Shown one piece after another: positions 27,055 through 36,594 of a stretch of 64,000 bases of DNA; position 1 is the first letter of the stretch, and each line of letters opens with the position of its first letter. The stretch spans positions 1 through 64,000 of the forward strand of contig NZ_JAGFUX010000009.1 of assembly GCF_017601095.1 (NCBI RefSeq). Reading direction: 5' to 3'. Origin of the DNA: Streptococcus suis (GTDB lineage Bacteria > Bacillota > Bacilli > Lactobacillales > Streptococcaceae). The position numbers and the translations under genes were made by a program. Below the pieces are notes generated by a model that was not told the DNA's origin, did no database searches, and was given only the letters and a program-made list of their open reading frames with translations.

Positions 27055-29832
27055 TTGTCTAAGAAGAGATTGTACGAAATTGCCAAAGAACTTGGCAAAG
27101 AAAGTAAAGAAATCGTCGCCAAGGCTAAGGAACTTGGGGCGGATGTAAAAAGTCATTCTTCAAGTGTTGAAGCTGACATTGCTCAAAAAATTGTTGCCAG
27201 CTTTTCAGCTACAAAAGCAAGTAGCACAGCACCGGAGAAAGAGGTAGCAGAGCCAGCACCGGTCGCTACCGTTGCACCTAAGGTTTCTGAAGAAAAAACT
27301 GCCGTAGCTCCGAAAGAAGCGGCACCTGTACAAGCTGTACAAAGACCGAAAAGTCGTAACTTTAAGGCGGAACGGGAGGCAAAGGCAAAAGAACAGGCTG
27401 AACGTCGCCAACAAGGTCGACCTGCCCATCAAGGACAGCAGGACAGACGTGGTGGACAAGACCGTCGTGATCAACAAGGTCGCAAGGAACGTCGAGATCA
27501 AGTGATAGGAGATCGTCGTGAGTTTCAAGGACGTGATCGCCGTCAAGATCAAGGCAGAGACCGTCGCCAAGATCAGGGACGCGATCGTCGTTCACAAGGT
27601 GATAAGCCAGGTTTTGGTCGTCAGACCAATCAGCGCCCTGTTGAACCGGCAGCACCGAAAATTGATTTCAAAGCTAGGGCAGCAGCATTAAAAGCTGAGC
27701 AAAATGCAGAATATGCTCGTAGCAGTGAGGAACGTTTCAAACAGGCTCAAGAAGCCAAGAAAAAAGTCGTGAAGCAAAAAGAAATCAAATTTGAAGAGCC
27801 GGTTTTGGAAACAAAGCCATTTGTTAAACCAGAGGCTGCTTCAATCGAAACGGCAAATGCTGATACCCGTCGCAAGAAACAAGCTCGACCAGACAAGAAA
27901 CGTGACTTTACTAGTGACGAAGAAGATGGTCCACGGAAACAACAAAGAAATCGAAATAGTCAAAATCAAGTGAGAAATCAAAAAAATAGTAACTGGAATA
28001 GTAACAAGAAAAATAAAAAAGGCAAGAATAACCAACCTGCCAAACCTGTCACAGAACGCAAGTTCCACGAATTGCCGACTGAATTTGAATACACTGCGGG
28101 CATGACGGTGGCAGAAATCGCCAAACGCATCAAGCGTGAACCTGCTGAAATCGTTAAGAAACTCTTCATGATGGGCGTTATGGCCACTCAGAACCAATCT
28201 CTTGATGGAGATACCATCGAACTCCTCATGGTTGATTATGGTATTGAAGCCAAGGAAAAGGTTGAGGTTGACAATGCAGATATCGAGCGTTTCTTCGTCG
28301 AAGAAGGCTACCTCAATGAAGAGGAAATGGTAGAGCGTCCGCCAGTTGTAACCATCATGGGACACGTTGACCATGGTAAGACAACCCTTTTGGATACCCT
28401 TCGTAATTCCCGTGTCGCAACAGGCGAAGCGGGTGGTATAACCCAGCATATTGGTGCCTACCAAATCGAAGAAAATGGCAAGAAAATTACCTTCTTGGAT
28501 ACGCCTGGACACGCGGCCTTTACATCTATGCGTGCCCGCGGTGCATCAGTCACAGACTTGACAATCTTGGTTGTTGCCGCAGATGACGGTGTTATGCCAC
28601 AGACCATTGAGGCTATCAACCACTCCAAAGCCGCCAACGTTCCAATCATCGTTGCTATCAACAAGATTGACAAACCAGGTGCCAACCCAGAGCGCGTCAT
28701 CGGTGAATTGGCAGAACACGGCGTTATCTCAACTGCCTGGGGAGGTGAGTCTGAATTCGTAGAAATTTCTGCTAAGTTCAACCAAAACATTGATGAGTTG
28801 CTGGAAACAGTCCTTCTTGTTGCTGAGATTCAAGAACTCAAGGCAGATCCAACTGTTCGTGCAATCGGAACGGTTATCGAAGCTCACTTGGACAAAGGAA
28901 AAGGTGCGGTTGCAACTCTCCTCGTTCAACAAGGTACTTTGAATGTTCAAGACCCAATCGTTGTCGGAAATACCTTCGGTCGTGTCCGTGCTATGACAAA
29001 CGACCTCGGTCGTCGTGTCAAGGTTGCTGGACCTTCTACACCAGTATCCATTACAGGTCTCAATGAAGCCCCAATGGCTGGTGATCATTTCGCGGTCTAT
29101 GAAGATGAAAAATCTGCCCGTGCAGCAGGTGAAGAGCGTGCTAAACGTGCCCTTCTCAAACAACGTCAGGCAACGCAACGTGTCAGCCTTGAAAACCTCT
29201 TTGATACCCTTAAAGCTGGTGAAGTTAAGTCTGTTAATGTAATCATCAAGGCAGATGTACAAGGTTCCGTTGAAGCCCTTGCTTCATCCCTTCAAAAGAT
29301 TGAAGTAGAAGGTGTGCGTGTCAATATCGTTCACTCAGCAGTTGGTGCCATTAATGAATCAGATATCACACTTGCAGAAGCATCCAATGCGCTCGTTATT
29401 GGTTTCAACGTTCGTCCAACTGCTGAAGCTCGTAGTCAAGCAGAAGCGGATGATGTAGAAGTACGTCTCCATAGCATCATATATAAGGTGATTGAAGAGA
29501 TGGAAGACGCCATGAAAGGGATGTTGGATCCTGAATACGAAGAAAAAATCATCGGTGAAGCAATCATCCGTGAAACCTTCAAAGTGTCTAAAGTTGGCAC
29601 AATCGGTGGTTTCATGGTTGTACGTGGTAAGGTTACCCGTGATTCAAGTGTCCGTGTTATCCGAGACGGTGTGGTAATCTTTGATGGTAAATTGGGAAGC
29701 TTGAAGCGTTACAAAGATGACGTGAAAGAAGTCGGTAATGCCCAAGAAGGTGGTTTGATGATTGAAAACTATAACGACATTCGTGTAGATGATACCATCG
29801 AAGCCTACATCATGGAAGAAATCAAGAAATAG
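27055..29832 (+). CDS. infB: Translation initiation factor IF-2
   Basis: A 925-residue IF-2 beginning at a TTG codon with AGGAGG upstream. The N-terminal IF2N domain ([14 protein letters not shown]) is followed by a long charged linker (about 60-330) with Arg/Asp/Gln-rich repeats such as QGRDRRQD. A second IF2N-like segment ([14 protein letters not shown]) follows. The GTPase domain has G1 GHVDHGKT (436-443), G3 DTPGHAAF and G4 NKIDK. The beta-barrel and fMet-tRNA-binding C-terminal domains complete it. It positions initiator tRNA on the 30S subunit. Confidence 0.98.
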   Translation: MSKKRLYEIAKELGKESKEIVAKAKELGADVKSHSSSVEADIAQKIVASFSATKASSTAPEKEVAEPAPVATVAPKVSEEKTAVAPKEAAPVQAVQRPKSRNFKAEREAKAKEQAERRQQGRPAHQGQQDRRGGQDRRDQQGRKERRDQVIGDRREFQGRDRRQDQGRDRRQDQGRDRRSQGDKPGFGRQTNQRPVEPAAPKIDFKARAAALKAEQNAEYARSSEERFKQAQEAKKKVVKQKEIKFEEPVLETKPFVKPEAASIETANADTRRKKQARPDKKRDFTSDEEDGPRKQQRNRNSQNQVRNQKNSNWNSNKKNKKGKNNQPAKPVTERKFHELPTEFEYTAGMTVAEIAKRIKREPAEIVKKLFMMGVMATQNQSLDGDTIELLMVDYGIEAKEKVEVDNADIERFFVEEGYLNEEEMVERPPVVTIMGHVDHGKTTLLDTLRNSRVATGEAGGITQHIGAYQIEENGKKITFLDTPGHAAFTSMRARGASVTDLTILVVAADDGVMPQTIEAINHSKAANVPIIVAINKIDKPGANPERVIGELAEHGVISTAWGGESEFVEISAKFNQNIDELLETVLLVAEIQELKADPTVRAIGTVIEAHLDKGKGAVATLLVQQGTLNVQDPIVVGNTFGRVRAMTNDLGRRVKVAGPSTPVSITGLNEAPMAGDHFAVYEDEKSARAAGEERAKRALLKQRQATQRVSLENLFDTLKAGEVKSVNVIIKADVQGSVEALASSLQKIEVEGVRVNIVHSAVGAINESDITLAEASNALVIGFNVRPTAEARSQAEADDVEVRLHSIIYKVIEEMEDAMKGMLDPEYEEKIIGEAIIRETFKVSKVGTIGGFMVVRGKVTRDSSVRVIRDGVVIFDGKLGSLKRYKDDVKEVGNAQEGGLMIENYNDIRVDDTIEAYIMEEIKK

Positions 29833-29856
29833 CAGCTTTTTAAAAAGCAAAAGTAC

Positions 29857-29896
29857 GGGTGTCATGGGAATGGAGATGTTCCTTCTACCGATGCCC
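29857..29896 (+). other. Candidate structured RNA between infB and rbfA
   Basis: GGGTGTC pairs with GATGCCC (two G-U pairs) around a nested GGAA/TTCC hairpin. It lies in the 127-bp infB-rbfA gap upstream of a terminator. It could be an mRNA-processing or attenuation structure; this is inferred from pairing alone. Confidence 0.35.
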
Positions 29897-29913
29897 TCTT
29901 ATGAACTAATGTC

Positions 29914-29937
29914 AAGCTGAGGAAACTCAGCTTTTCT
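29914..29937 (+). terminator. Terminator between infB and rbfA
   Basis: AAGCTGA/TCAGCTT with a GGAAAC loop and a short T run ends about 20 bp before rbfA. It suggests that rbfA gets reduced read-through or has its own start. Confidence 0.75.
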
Positions 29938-29959
29938 ATCATGTAAGAAAGGAAAGAAT

Positions 29960-30310
29960 ATGGCAAACCATTTTCGAACAGACCGTGTGGGTATGGAAAT
30001 CAAGCGTGAAGTCAATGAGATTTTGCAAAAGAAAGTCCGGGATCCTCGTGTGCAAGGTGTGACCATCACCGATGTCCAGATGGTTGGGGATTTGTCGATG
30101 GCCAAAGTTTGCTATACGATTATGAGTAACCTGGCTTCTGACAACCAAAAAGCCCAAACAGGGCTTGAAAAAGCAACAGGAACCATTAAGAGAGAACTAG
30201 GTCGTAAACTGACTCTCTATAAAATTCCTGATTTGGTCTTTGAAAAAGACCAATCCATTGAGTACGGCAACAAAATTGACCAAATGCTGCGTGCTCTAGA
30301 ACAAAAATAG
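29960..30310 (+). CDS. rbfA: Ribosome-binding factor A
   Basis: A 116-residue KH-like protein needed for 16S rRNA maturation and cold adaptation. It starts [22 protein letters not shown] and contains the family block [19 protein letters not shown]. It follows infB, as in most bacteria, but is separated by a 127-bp gap holding a terminator. Confidence 0.97.
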   Translation: MANHFRTDRVGMEIKREVNEILQKKVRDPRVQGVTITDVQMVGDLSMAKVCYTIMSNLASDNQKAQTGLEKATGTIKRELGRKLTLYKIPDLVFEKDQSIEYGNKIDQMLRALEQK

Positions 30311-30338
30311 AAAAGCTGGTTTATCCAGTTTTTTCTTT
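30311..30338 (+). terminator. Terminator of rbfA
   Basis: AAAAGCTGG/CCAGTTTTT (one G-U pair) with a 5-nt loop is followed by a T run. Confidence 0.75.
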
Positions 30339-30348
30339 TTAATTAAAA

Positions 30349-30377
30349 TTTACAGACAATTCAAAGAATGGTATACT
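30349..30377 (+). promoter_or_regulatory. Promoter of the ABC/ECF cassette with a palindrome in its spacer
   Basis: TTTACA (30349-30354) and extended TGGTATACT (hexamer 30372-30377) are 17 bp apart. The spacer contains the perfect inverted repeat ATTC-AAA-GAAT (30359-30369), a plausible repressor operator. Confidence 0.6.
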
Positions 30378-30407
30378 AGATGTAAATACTTGTAGATGAG
30401 GTGGAGT

Positions 30408-32168
30408 ATGGCGCAGGAACAGGAGAAAATCTCCAGAGAAAAGAAAAAAGCCCTCTTGAAGCGGCTCAAAGAACGCATCAAACCTAAGATGAAGCTGGTT
30501 TATTTGGCAGCCTTTCTGTCCTGGGTGCAATTTTTGATGCGGATTATTTCCTTCTATCTGATTGCTAAGGGTTTTGTGACCTACTTTGAGGGTGGTCAGG
30601 TTAATTTGGGACGCTTTGTCCTCATCTTGTTGGGGCTCAATGCCTTTGGCTATGGTGTGGCTTTGATTGCCAAGCGTTTGCAGGGACTGGGCTCTCAGTT
30701 TGCACGGGATTCGCTCAAGCAGTCCTTCTTTGAGGCCCTTTTGGCCAAGGATGGTCAGTTCGAGTCAAAAGCGACAGCAGCGGATGTCTTTAATATCGCT
30801 TCACAGGGGATTGATAGTCTGGATACTTATTATTCCTACTATATGGCTTCTTCCTTGCGGACCCAGTTCAACTGTGCGACCGTTCTCTTGCTAGTTTTTC
30901 TGATTTTCCCGCTGGGTGCGGTCATCTTCATCTTAGCTCTGCCTCTGATTCCGATTTCCATCATTGCCATGCAGAAGCGGTCCAAGCGGATCATGAATCG
31001 CTATTGGGGCTCCTACATGGATGTGGGCAATCTTTTCTTGGACGACCTCAAGGGGCTCAACACCCTCTATTCCTATCAGGCGGACGCGACTTATGAGAAA
31101 ACCTTCAATGAGCAGGCCGAGGACTTCCGCGATGCCACTATGGAGTTGCTCAGTTTTCAGCTGCAAGCGGTGGGCTACATGGATGCGGTCATGTATCTGG
31201 GGATTGGCTTGTCTGGTTTTGTGGCGGTCAATAGCCTAGCGGCAGGCAATTTGTCCCTCTTTAGTATGCTCTTCTTTGTCCTCATTGCGACGGAGTTTTT
31301 TGCACCCATACGGGAGCAGGGCTACGGTATGCACTTGGTTATGATGAATACCAAGATGGCGGATCGCATTTTTGGTTTCTTGGACAGCATGACAGCGGAG
31401 CAGGAAATCGATTCTGTCCATGTGCCTGCTTTTGACAGTCTAAAACTAGAAGCTCTGGCCTTTGCCTACGGAGAAAAGCCAGTCTTAAAAGATATTTCCA
31501 TGACCATGACAGCTGGAAAGGTCTATGCCTTGGCGGGTGAGTCAGGCCAGGGGAAAACCACCTTGGCCCAGCTGCTCTTGAGACGCTTGCGGGCGGATAA
31601 GGGAGCTATTTACTTGGGTGAGCAGGAGATTGCTGGTATCAGTCAGCTTTCTCTGAATGAGCAAGTCCTCTATGTGTCGGGTCAATCCACCTTGCTCAAC
31701 CAGTCTATCTATGAAAATTTACGCATGGCTTGTGATTTGTCCAAGGAGGACATCTTGGCTTGGGCAGATCAGCAGGGGGTCTTGCAGTTTGTCAAGAATC
31801 TGCCAGACGGTTTGGATACGATTGTGGGTGATGACGGTGCTTTCTTGTCGCCTGGTCAACGCCAGCAGGTTATCTGTGCCCGTGCGGTCTTGGCAAAACG
31901 TTTCCTTTATATCTTTGACGAGGTGACGTCCAGCGTCGATCAGGACAATGAAGGCTTGATTTACGACCTGATTAACCTGGTGGCAAAGGATGCCATTGTC
32001 ATCATCATTACCCATAAGATGAAGCAGGTGGAGCAGGCAGATGACATTCTCTTCCTGTCTGCCGAAGGGGTTGTGACAGGCAATCATGATATGCTTTATC
32101 AGACTAGCTTGGCTTATGGTCAGCTGGTCGATCAACAAAGAGAATTGGAGGAAGCCGTTTATGGATAA
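30408..32168 (+). CDS. ABC half-transporter (membrane plus ATPase domain), first of a pair
   Basis: A 586-residue fused ABC protein: an N-terminal cytoplasmic charged stretch, about six membrane helices (about 30-320) and a C-terminal ATPase. The Walker A motif is GESGQGKTT. The signature is LSPGQRQ, with Pro in place of the usual Gly, and Walker B lies in LYIFDEVTS. The ATG at 30408 has a GAGGTGG SD. It pairs with the next gene (overlap 8 nt) to form a heterodimeric type IV exporter-like transporter. Position before an ECF module recalls SiaD/SiaE of the group A streptococcal sia locus; metal, heme or siderophore-like cargo is inference. Confidence 0.85.
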   Translation: MAQEQEKISREKKKALLKRLKERIKPKMKLVYLAAFLSWVQFLMRIISFYLIAKGFVTYFEGGQVNLGRFVLILLGLNAFGYGVALIAKRLQGLGSQFARDSLKQSFFEALLAKDGQFESKATAADVFNIASQGIDSLDTYYSYYMASSLRTQFNCATVLLLVFLIFPLGAVIFILALPLIPISIIAMQKRSKRIMNRYWGSYMDVGNLFLDDLKGLNTLYSYQADATYEKTFNEQAEDFRDATMELLSFQLQAVGYMDAVMYLGIGLSGFVAVNSLAAGNLSLFSMLFFVLIATEFFAPIREQGYGMHLVMMNTKMADRIFGFLDSMTAEQEIDSVHVPAFDSLKLEALAFAYGEKPVLKDISMTMTAGKVYALAGESGQGKTTLAQLLLRRLRADKGAIYLGEQEIAGISQLSLNEQVLYVSGQSTLLNQSIYENLRMACDLSKEDILAWADQQGVLQFVKNLPDGLDTIVGDDGAFLSPGQRQQVICARAVLAKRFLYIFDEVTSSVDQDNEGLIYDLINLVAKDAIVIIITHKMKQVEQADDILFLSAEGVVTGNHDMLYQTSLAYGQLVDQQRELEEAVYG

Positions 32169-33822
32169 GAAAGAAATACCAACAAATGTGCTGATTCCGA
32201 GACTCTTGCAGTCCATGAAGCACCTCTTGCCACGGATTGCGGTGGCGGTCTGCTTTGCGGTCTTGGGACAGGTGGTGACCATTGCTATTCCAGTCATGCT
32301 GGTCTATCTGGCTTTTGATGCCCTTACTGGCAATCCTGCTTCGCTATGGACCTTGGGGATCCTCATTCTCCTAGCTCTTTTACGTGGTGCCTTCCGCTAT
32401 GGCGAGCATTACTTTGGTCATTATGTGGCCTTTCATACGTTGGCGGCTTACCGTCGCTTGATTTTCGCAAAATTGCGGGCCCTGGCTCCTGGGAAATTGG
32501 ATCGGCAGGACAGCGGTAGCCTGCTTAAGATGATTGGGGAGGACATTGAGGCCTTGGAGGTTTTCTTTGCCCATACTATTGCTCCCATTTGCACAGGGAT
32601 TCTGGTGGCACTTGGTCTGACAGTCTATTTCGGTCTATCCAGCTGGGGTTTGGCTTTGCTGGCTCTGGTGACCTATGCTCTGTTGGCGATTGCTATTCCA
32701 AATCAGTTTGCCAAGCAGCTGCAGCCCTTGCTCAAGGAACAAAATGCCAGTCGTAAGGGCTATGTGTCCTACTTTATTGAAAGTCTTAGGAGCATGAAGG
32801 ATCTCATGCAGTTCCAGCAGACAAATGAACGCTTTGCCAGTCTGACCCAGAGAAGCCAAGAGGTCAATGGTCAGGAGCGAAAGGTCGCTCAAACTAACTT
32901 TATGCAGTATGCCGTTTCCTTCTTGGTGGTGGGCTTGTCTATCATGGGCTTTGCCTGGCTGACCTTCGACTTAGTCGGCAGTCAGAGCTTGGATTTGGCG
33001 ACAGGAGTAGCCCTTTTGGTTTCCTTTACCAGTTCCTTTGCTCCCTTCTTGGAACTCAGCCGTCTGCCTCTTGGTTTCAAGCGGGCTATGAATGCTGGTC
33101 GCAACATCTATGCTCTTTTGGATGAAAAAGAAGCAGAGCGAACAGGTGAGCTGGTCGAGGTCAGCGTGACAGACATTACCATTGAGCAACTGGACTTCGA
33201 CTATGATGACCGAGAAACAGGACTTTACCGCAACCTGTCTGTTCAGTTTGAACAAGATGGAATTATTGGCTTGGTTGGGGAATCAGGTGCAGGAAAATCC
33301 ACCTTGATGAAATTGATCATGCGCTGGTATGATTGGCAAAAAGGTCAAATCCGCCTGTCTGGCTTGGATAGTCGGCAGGTAGATAAGGCACATTTGCAGG
33401 GGTCTTTTGCCTATGTACCACAGGTGCCACAAATCTTCCGCCAGACCATTCGGGAAAATCTTGTCTTGGGACGGACAGATGTGTCGGACGAAACCATCAT
33501 GGACTTGGCAGAAAAATGCCACATGAAAAAACGGATTTTGGCAGCACCGCAGGGCTTGGATACGCTTGTGGAAGCCAGTGACTTTTCAGCAGGAGAAGGG
33601 CAACGTTTGGAACTCATGCGGGCCCTGCTCAAAAATGCGGACTGCTATATCTTTGATGAGCCAACTAGTAACCTAGATTCGCTCAATGAAGCCCGCTTTA
33701 TCCAGCTGGTCAAGGAACACTGTCAGGGCATGGTCTTCTTGATTTCCCATAGAAGCTCGACCATGGCCTGTGCGGATGTTATTTTCCGCTTGGAAGACGG
33801 GCAATTAGTAAAGGAAAAATAA
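32161..33822 (+). CDS. ABC half-transporter, second of a pair
   Basis: A 553-residue fused membrane/ATPase protein. The ATG at 32161 has GGAGGA upstream and overlaps the previous gene by 8 nt. About six helices precede the ATPase domain, which has Walker A GESGAGKST and Walker B CYIFDEPTS. The signature FSAGEGQ is far from LSGGQ, while its Walker B glutamate is present. The partner carries LSPGQ. Heterodimers with one degenerate site are common among ABC exporters. The next gene starts immediately at 33823, so the five genes form one operon. Confidence 0.85.
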   Translation: MDKKEIPTNVLIPRLLQSMKHLLPRIAVAVCFAVLGQVVTIAIPVMLVYLAFDALTGNPASLWTLGILILLALLRGAFRYGEHYFGHYVAFHTLAAYRRLIFAKLRALAPGKLDRQDSGSLLKMIGEDIEALEVFFAHTIAPICTGILVALGLTVYFGLSSWGLALLALVTYALLAIAIPNQFAKQLQPLLKEQNASRKGYVSYFIESLRSMKDLMQFQQTNERFASLTQRSQEVNGQERKVAQTNFMQYAVSFLVVGLSIMGFAWLTFDLVGSQSLDLATGVALLVSFTSSFAPFLELSRLPLGFKRAMNAGRNIYALLDEKEAERTGELVEVSVTDITIEQLDFDYDDRETGLYRNLSVQFEQDGIIGLVGESGAGKSTLMKLIMRWYDWQKGQIRLSGLDSRQVDKAHLQGSFAYVPQVPQIFRQTIRENLVLGRTDVSDETIMDLAEKCHMKKRILAAPQGLDTLVEASDFSAGEGQRLELMRALLKNADCYIFDEPTSNLDSLNEARFIQLVKEHCQGMVFLISHRSSTMACADVIFRLEDGQLVKEK

Positions 33823-34416
33823 ATGAAACAATTAAAAATCAAGGACCTCATGGTGACGGGTGCCTTTGCTGGTTTGTATTTTCTGTGTGTGGGTCTGGGG
33901 ACCTTGATCGGTGTCTTTTTTGACCGGTCTGGTAATATGATGTATGCTCCAGCTTTTGCAGCCCTCTTGGCTGGTCCAGTCTATATGCTCTTGATTGCCA
34001 AGGTTGGCAAGTTTGGCTCCATTAGTTTGGTTGGTGCGGTCATGGCCTGCTTCTTTTTCCTGTCAGGCTATATGACAGCGGCCTTTCTGCCTAGTTTGAC
34101 CTTTGGTCTGCTGGGAGATTTGGTGGCCAAGTTCGGTGCCTATAAGAACAAATGGAGTAATCTCCTCAGCTTTGTGGTCTTCTCTTTTGGCAACCTCGGA
34201 CCTATTATTCTTATGTGGTTCATGCGAGATGCCTATGAAGCTAGCCTATTGGCTCGTGGTAAATCAGCAGAGTATGTGGCCAGAGTTATGCTAGACTTTA
34301 CACCGGGAAATGTCCTCTGGTTATCCTTTACCATTACCTTGACAGCTAGTCTGAGTGGCCTTTTTGGACAATACATGGTCAAACGCTATTTTGACCGTTC
34401 AGGTTTGGTCGGATGA
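33823..34416 (+). CDS. ECF transporter S-component, Trep_Strep family
   Basis: A 197-residue membrane protein with about six helices. It begins MKQLKIKDLMVTGAFAGLYFL and fits the MptS-like (Trep_Strep) family of substrate-binding S-components. It starts 1 nt after the upstream ABC gene stops. It overlaps the T-component gene by 4 nt (ATGA). It should capture the ligand and hand it to the T/A module encoded by the next two genes. Group A streptococcal SiaF, from a heme-import ECF system, is the closest described case I can recall; ligand identity here is unproven. Confidence 0.82.
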   Translation: MKQLKIKDLMVTGAFAGLYFLCVGLGTLIGVFFDRSGNMMYAPAFAALLAGPVYMLLIAKVGKFGSISLVGAVMACFFFLSGYMTAAFLPSLTFGLLGDLVAKFGAYKNKWSNLLSFVVFSFGNLGPIILMWFMRDAYEASLLARGKSAEYVARVMLDFTPGNVLWLSFTITLTASLSGLFGQYMVKRYFDRSGLVG

Positions 34417-35078
34417 AACTCGATGCACGCAGTAAAATTCTCTTGGTCGTCTTCACCAGTTTTACCTATGGTATGCGGCTGAGCGGACTGGAAAATGCAG
34501 TCTTGGTCTGTGGACTAAGCCTGCTTTTCTGGTTTTCTGGCAAGCCTAGGATGACGGTTGTCGGACTTCTTGGCTACGGATTCTTTTTAGGGCTATCCTA
34601 TTGGTCAATCCTTCCAGCTTGGTTAACACACTTGTTTGTTGTGATAGGATACATTTGGCCACCGCTTCTGGCAGGGCATTTGCTTCTTATGACCACCAGC
34701 AGCTATGACCTTATTCATGGCCTGCGGAAATGGCGGTTTCCTGAAACCTTCCTTTTGACCTTGGGTGTCATGTTTCGCTTTTTGCCAGCTATTAAGTCGG
34801 ACGCCAGGCATATCCAGGCATCCTTGAAGGTCAGAGGAATATTTCTCAGCGGATGGGCTCTGCTTATCCAACCGCTACGCTATCTGGAATACTTTTTAGT
34901 TCCCCTTATGCTTTCTCTCTTGGCAACCGCCCAAGATTTGACGGTGGCAACCTTGACCAAGGGAATGGCTATGAATGGACGTCCCAGTGAATTTGTCAAG
35001 TCGCGTTGGACTTGGCTAGATTGGAGTCTCTGCCTATGTTGTCTGATTTTTCTTCTATGGACACGGCTATCACAATAA
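34413..35078 (+). CDS. ECF transporter transmembrane T-component (CbiQ family)
   Basis: A 221-residue membrane protein with four to five helices, starting MKLDARSKILLVVFTSFTYG. The coupling region contains SLKVRGIFL, an Ala-Arg-Gly-like motif where KVRG replaces the commoner EARG/SRG, which transmits force from the ATPases. Overlaps with both neighbours show tight translational coupling. It is the energy-coupling partner of the S-component and the double ATPase. Confidence 0.85.
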   Translation: MKLDARSKILLVVFTSFTYGMRLSGLENAVLVCGLSLLFWFSGKPRMTVVGLLGYGFFLGLSYWSILPAWLTHLFVVIGYIWPPLLAGHLLLMTTSSYDLIHGLRKWRFPETFLLTLGVMFRFLPAIKSDARHIQASLKVRGIFLSGWALLIQPLRYLEYFLVPLMLSLLATAQDLTVATLTKGMAMNGRPSEFVKSRWTWLDWSLCLCCLIFLLWTRLSQ

Positions 35079-36469
35079 AACATCTCCAAGTGACCTATGC
35101 AGGTACTAACAAGCCAGCCCTGGAGATTGCAGACTTGGCTATTCCAGCAGGGCAGTGTGTGGTCCTTTGTGGTCCCAGTGGTTCTGGCAAATCTAGCCTG
35201 CTCAAGTTGCTCAATGGTCTGATTCCAGAATATTATCCTGCCCAGGTCAAAGGACAGGTACAGATTGGTGGTCAGGACATCAGACAAGCCAGCGTGGAAG
35301 ACCTATCCTACCATGTGGCTTCGGTCTTTCAGAATCCCGCTACCCAGTTTTTCCATACCCAAGTCCTACATGAGCTGGTCTTTCCCTGTGAAAATCAGGG
35401 ACTGACGACGGAGGAAATTGCGGCTCGCTTGGAGGAGGTCAATAGTCTCTTTCAACTGGAAGATTTCTATAACAAGCCAATTTTTCAGCTGTCAGGTGGT
35501 CAGAAGCAGTTGATTGCTCTGGCAACGGCGACCATGCAGGGCAGTCCCATCTTACTCTTGGACGAGCCGACAGCCAATCTGGATCAGGAGGCAGTCCACA
35601 AGGTTCGAGAAGCCCTACATAAACTGAAAAAAGAAGGCAAGACCATTATCATCGCCGAGCATCTCTTGGCCTATCTGAGCGACTTGGCAGACCGCTACCT
35701 CTACTTTCAGGAGGGGCAGCTGGTGGAGGATTATCCAGCTAGCGACTTCCTGCATCGGACAGAGGAGTGCCGTCAGGATATGGGTTTGCGGTGCTACGAT
35801 GCCGAGCCTTATCGGCAGGCAATAGCAGAGCTGGCCAGTCAGTTTGTGTCTGACAAAGAAGGCTTGTCTGTTGCTAACTTATCAGTTAGTTCAGCTGGCA
35901 AATTTTTCTATCAGGTAGAGCAGCTCTGTCTGGCGCCAGGGCAGGTAGTGGGGCTTGTCGGCCCAAATGGCTCTGGCAAAACCAGTCTGGCCAACTATCT
36001 GGTGGGACTGGTAGAAGATAAGAAGGCCAATATTTCTTGGCAGGGGCAAGAACTAACAGCCCGCAAGCGTCTGGAAAAAACAGCCTTTGTCATGCAGGAT
36101 GTCCACCTGCAGCTCTTTGCCGAAACAGTTCGCAGGGAATTGACTCTGGGGCAAAAAGGCAAGCAGCTCGATGAGGAGTTAATCAGCCGTTTTCGCTTGG
36201 CGGATTTGCTAGACAGGCACCCAGTCAGCTTGTCAGGCGGTGAGCAGCAACGTGTGATGATAGTAGCCAACTTATTGGCGGATAAGGATATCCTCATCTT
36301 TGACGAGCCTTCTAGCGGATTGGATCTGGCTCAGATGAAGGAAGTGGCTAGGGTACTGGCCTTGTTAAAAAAAGAAAAGAAGCTGGTCCTTCTCATCTCG
36401 CATGATGAGGAGCTCTTGGCGACGGTCTGTGATAAAATCATCGCTATCGAATCTCTAAAAACTGTCTGA
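35057..36469 (+). CDS. ECF transporter double ATPase
   Basis: A 470-residue protein with two fused ABC domains. The first has Walker [10 protein letters not shown], signature LSGGQKQ and Walker B LLLDEPTANLD. The second has GPNGSGKTS, LSGGEQQ and IFDEPSSGLD. The start is uncertain: the ATG at 35057 (MDTAITIKHLQ) fits the domain start, and an ATG at 35036 adds seven residues; neither has a strong SD. It overlaps the T-component gene by 22 nt. A terminator follows, so this is the last gene of the cassette. Confidence 0.88.
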   Translation: MDTAITIKHLQVTYAGTNKPALEIADLAIPAGQCVVLCGPSGSGKSSLLKLLNGLIPEYYPAQVKGQVQIGGQDIRQASVEDLSYHVASVFQNPATQFFHTQVLHELVFPCENQGLTTEEIAARLEEVNSLFQLEDFYNKPIFQLSGGQKQLIALATATMQGSPILLLDEPTANLDQEAVHKVREALHKLKKEGKTIIIAEHLLAYLSDLADRYLYFQEGQLVEDYPASDFLHRTEECRQDMGLRCYDAEPYRQAIAELASQFVSDKEGLSVANLSVSSAGKFFYQVEQLCLAPGQVVGLVGPNGSGKTSLANYLVGLVEDKKANISWQGQELTARKRLEKTAFVMQDVHLQLFAETVRRELTLGQKGKQLDEELISRFRLADLLDRHPVSLSGGEQQRVMIVANLLADKDILIFDEPSSGLDLAQMKEVARVLALLKKEKKLVLLISHDEELLATVCDKIIAIESLKTV

Positions 36470-36484
36470 GGGCAGTTTTTTTAT
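36457..36484 (+). terminator. Terminator of the ABC/ECF operon
   Basis: AAAAACTG/CAGTTTTT with an 8-nt loop overlaps the end of the last gene and leads into a T run. Confidence 0.8.
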
Positions 36485-36506
36485 TTTAAGGTTTCTTTTG
36501 GTTATC

Positions 36507-36539
36507 TTTAACCTTTCTTTTAGGAAGGAGCTGTAAACT
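36507..36539 (+). promoter_or_regulatory. CiaR-like direct repeat and -10 upstream of the lipoprotein gene
   Basis: TTTAAC-N5-TTTTAG (36507-36523) resembles the CiaR box NTTAAG-N5-WTTAAG with one mismatch in each half. It is followed after 10 bp by TAAACT (36534-36539). There is no good -35, which fits an activator-dependent promoter. This is a motif match by eye. Confidence 0.35.
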
Positions 36540-36594
36540 AAGAGCATACAAGGGAGGGCGAATTGTCCACCTGATAGAAAAAGAGGTAGAAATA

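Noticed and set aside
30408..36469. The ABC/ECF cassette as a bacteriocin or antibiotic export system
   Set aside because: No precursor peptide, peptidase domain or immunity gene is nearby, and an ECF importer is in the same operon.
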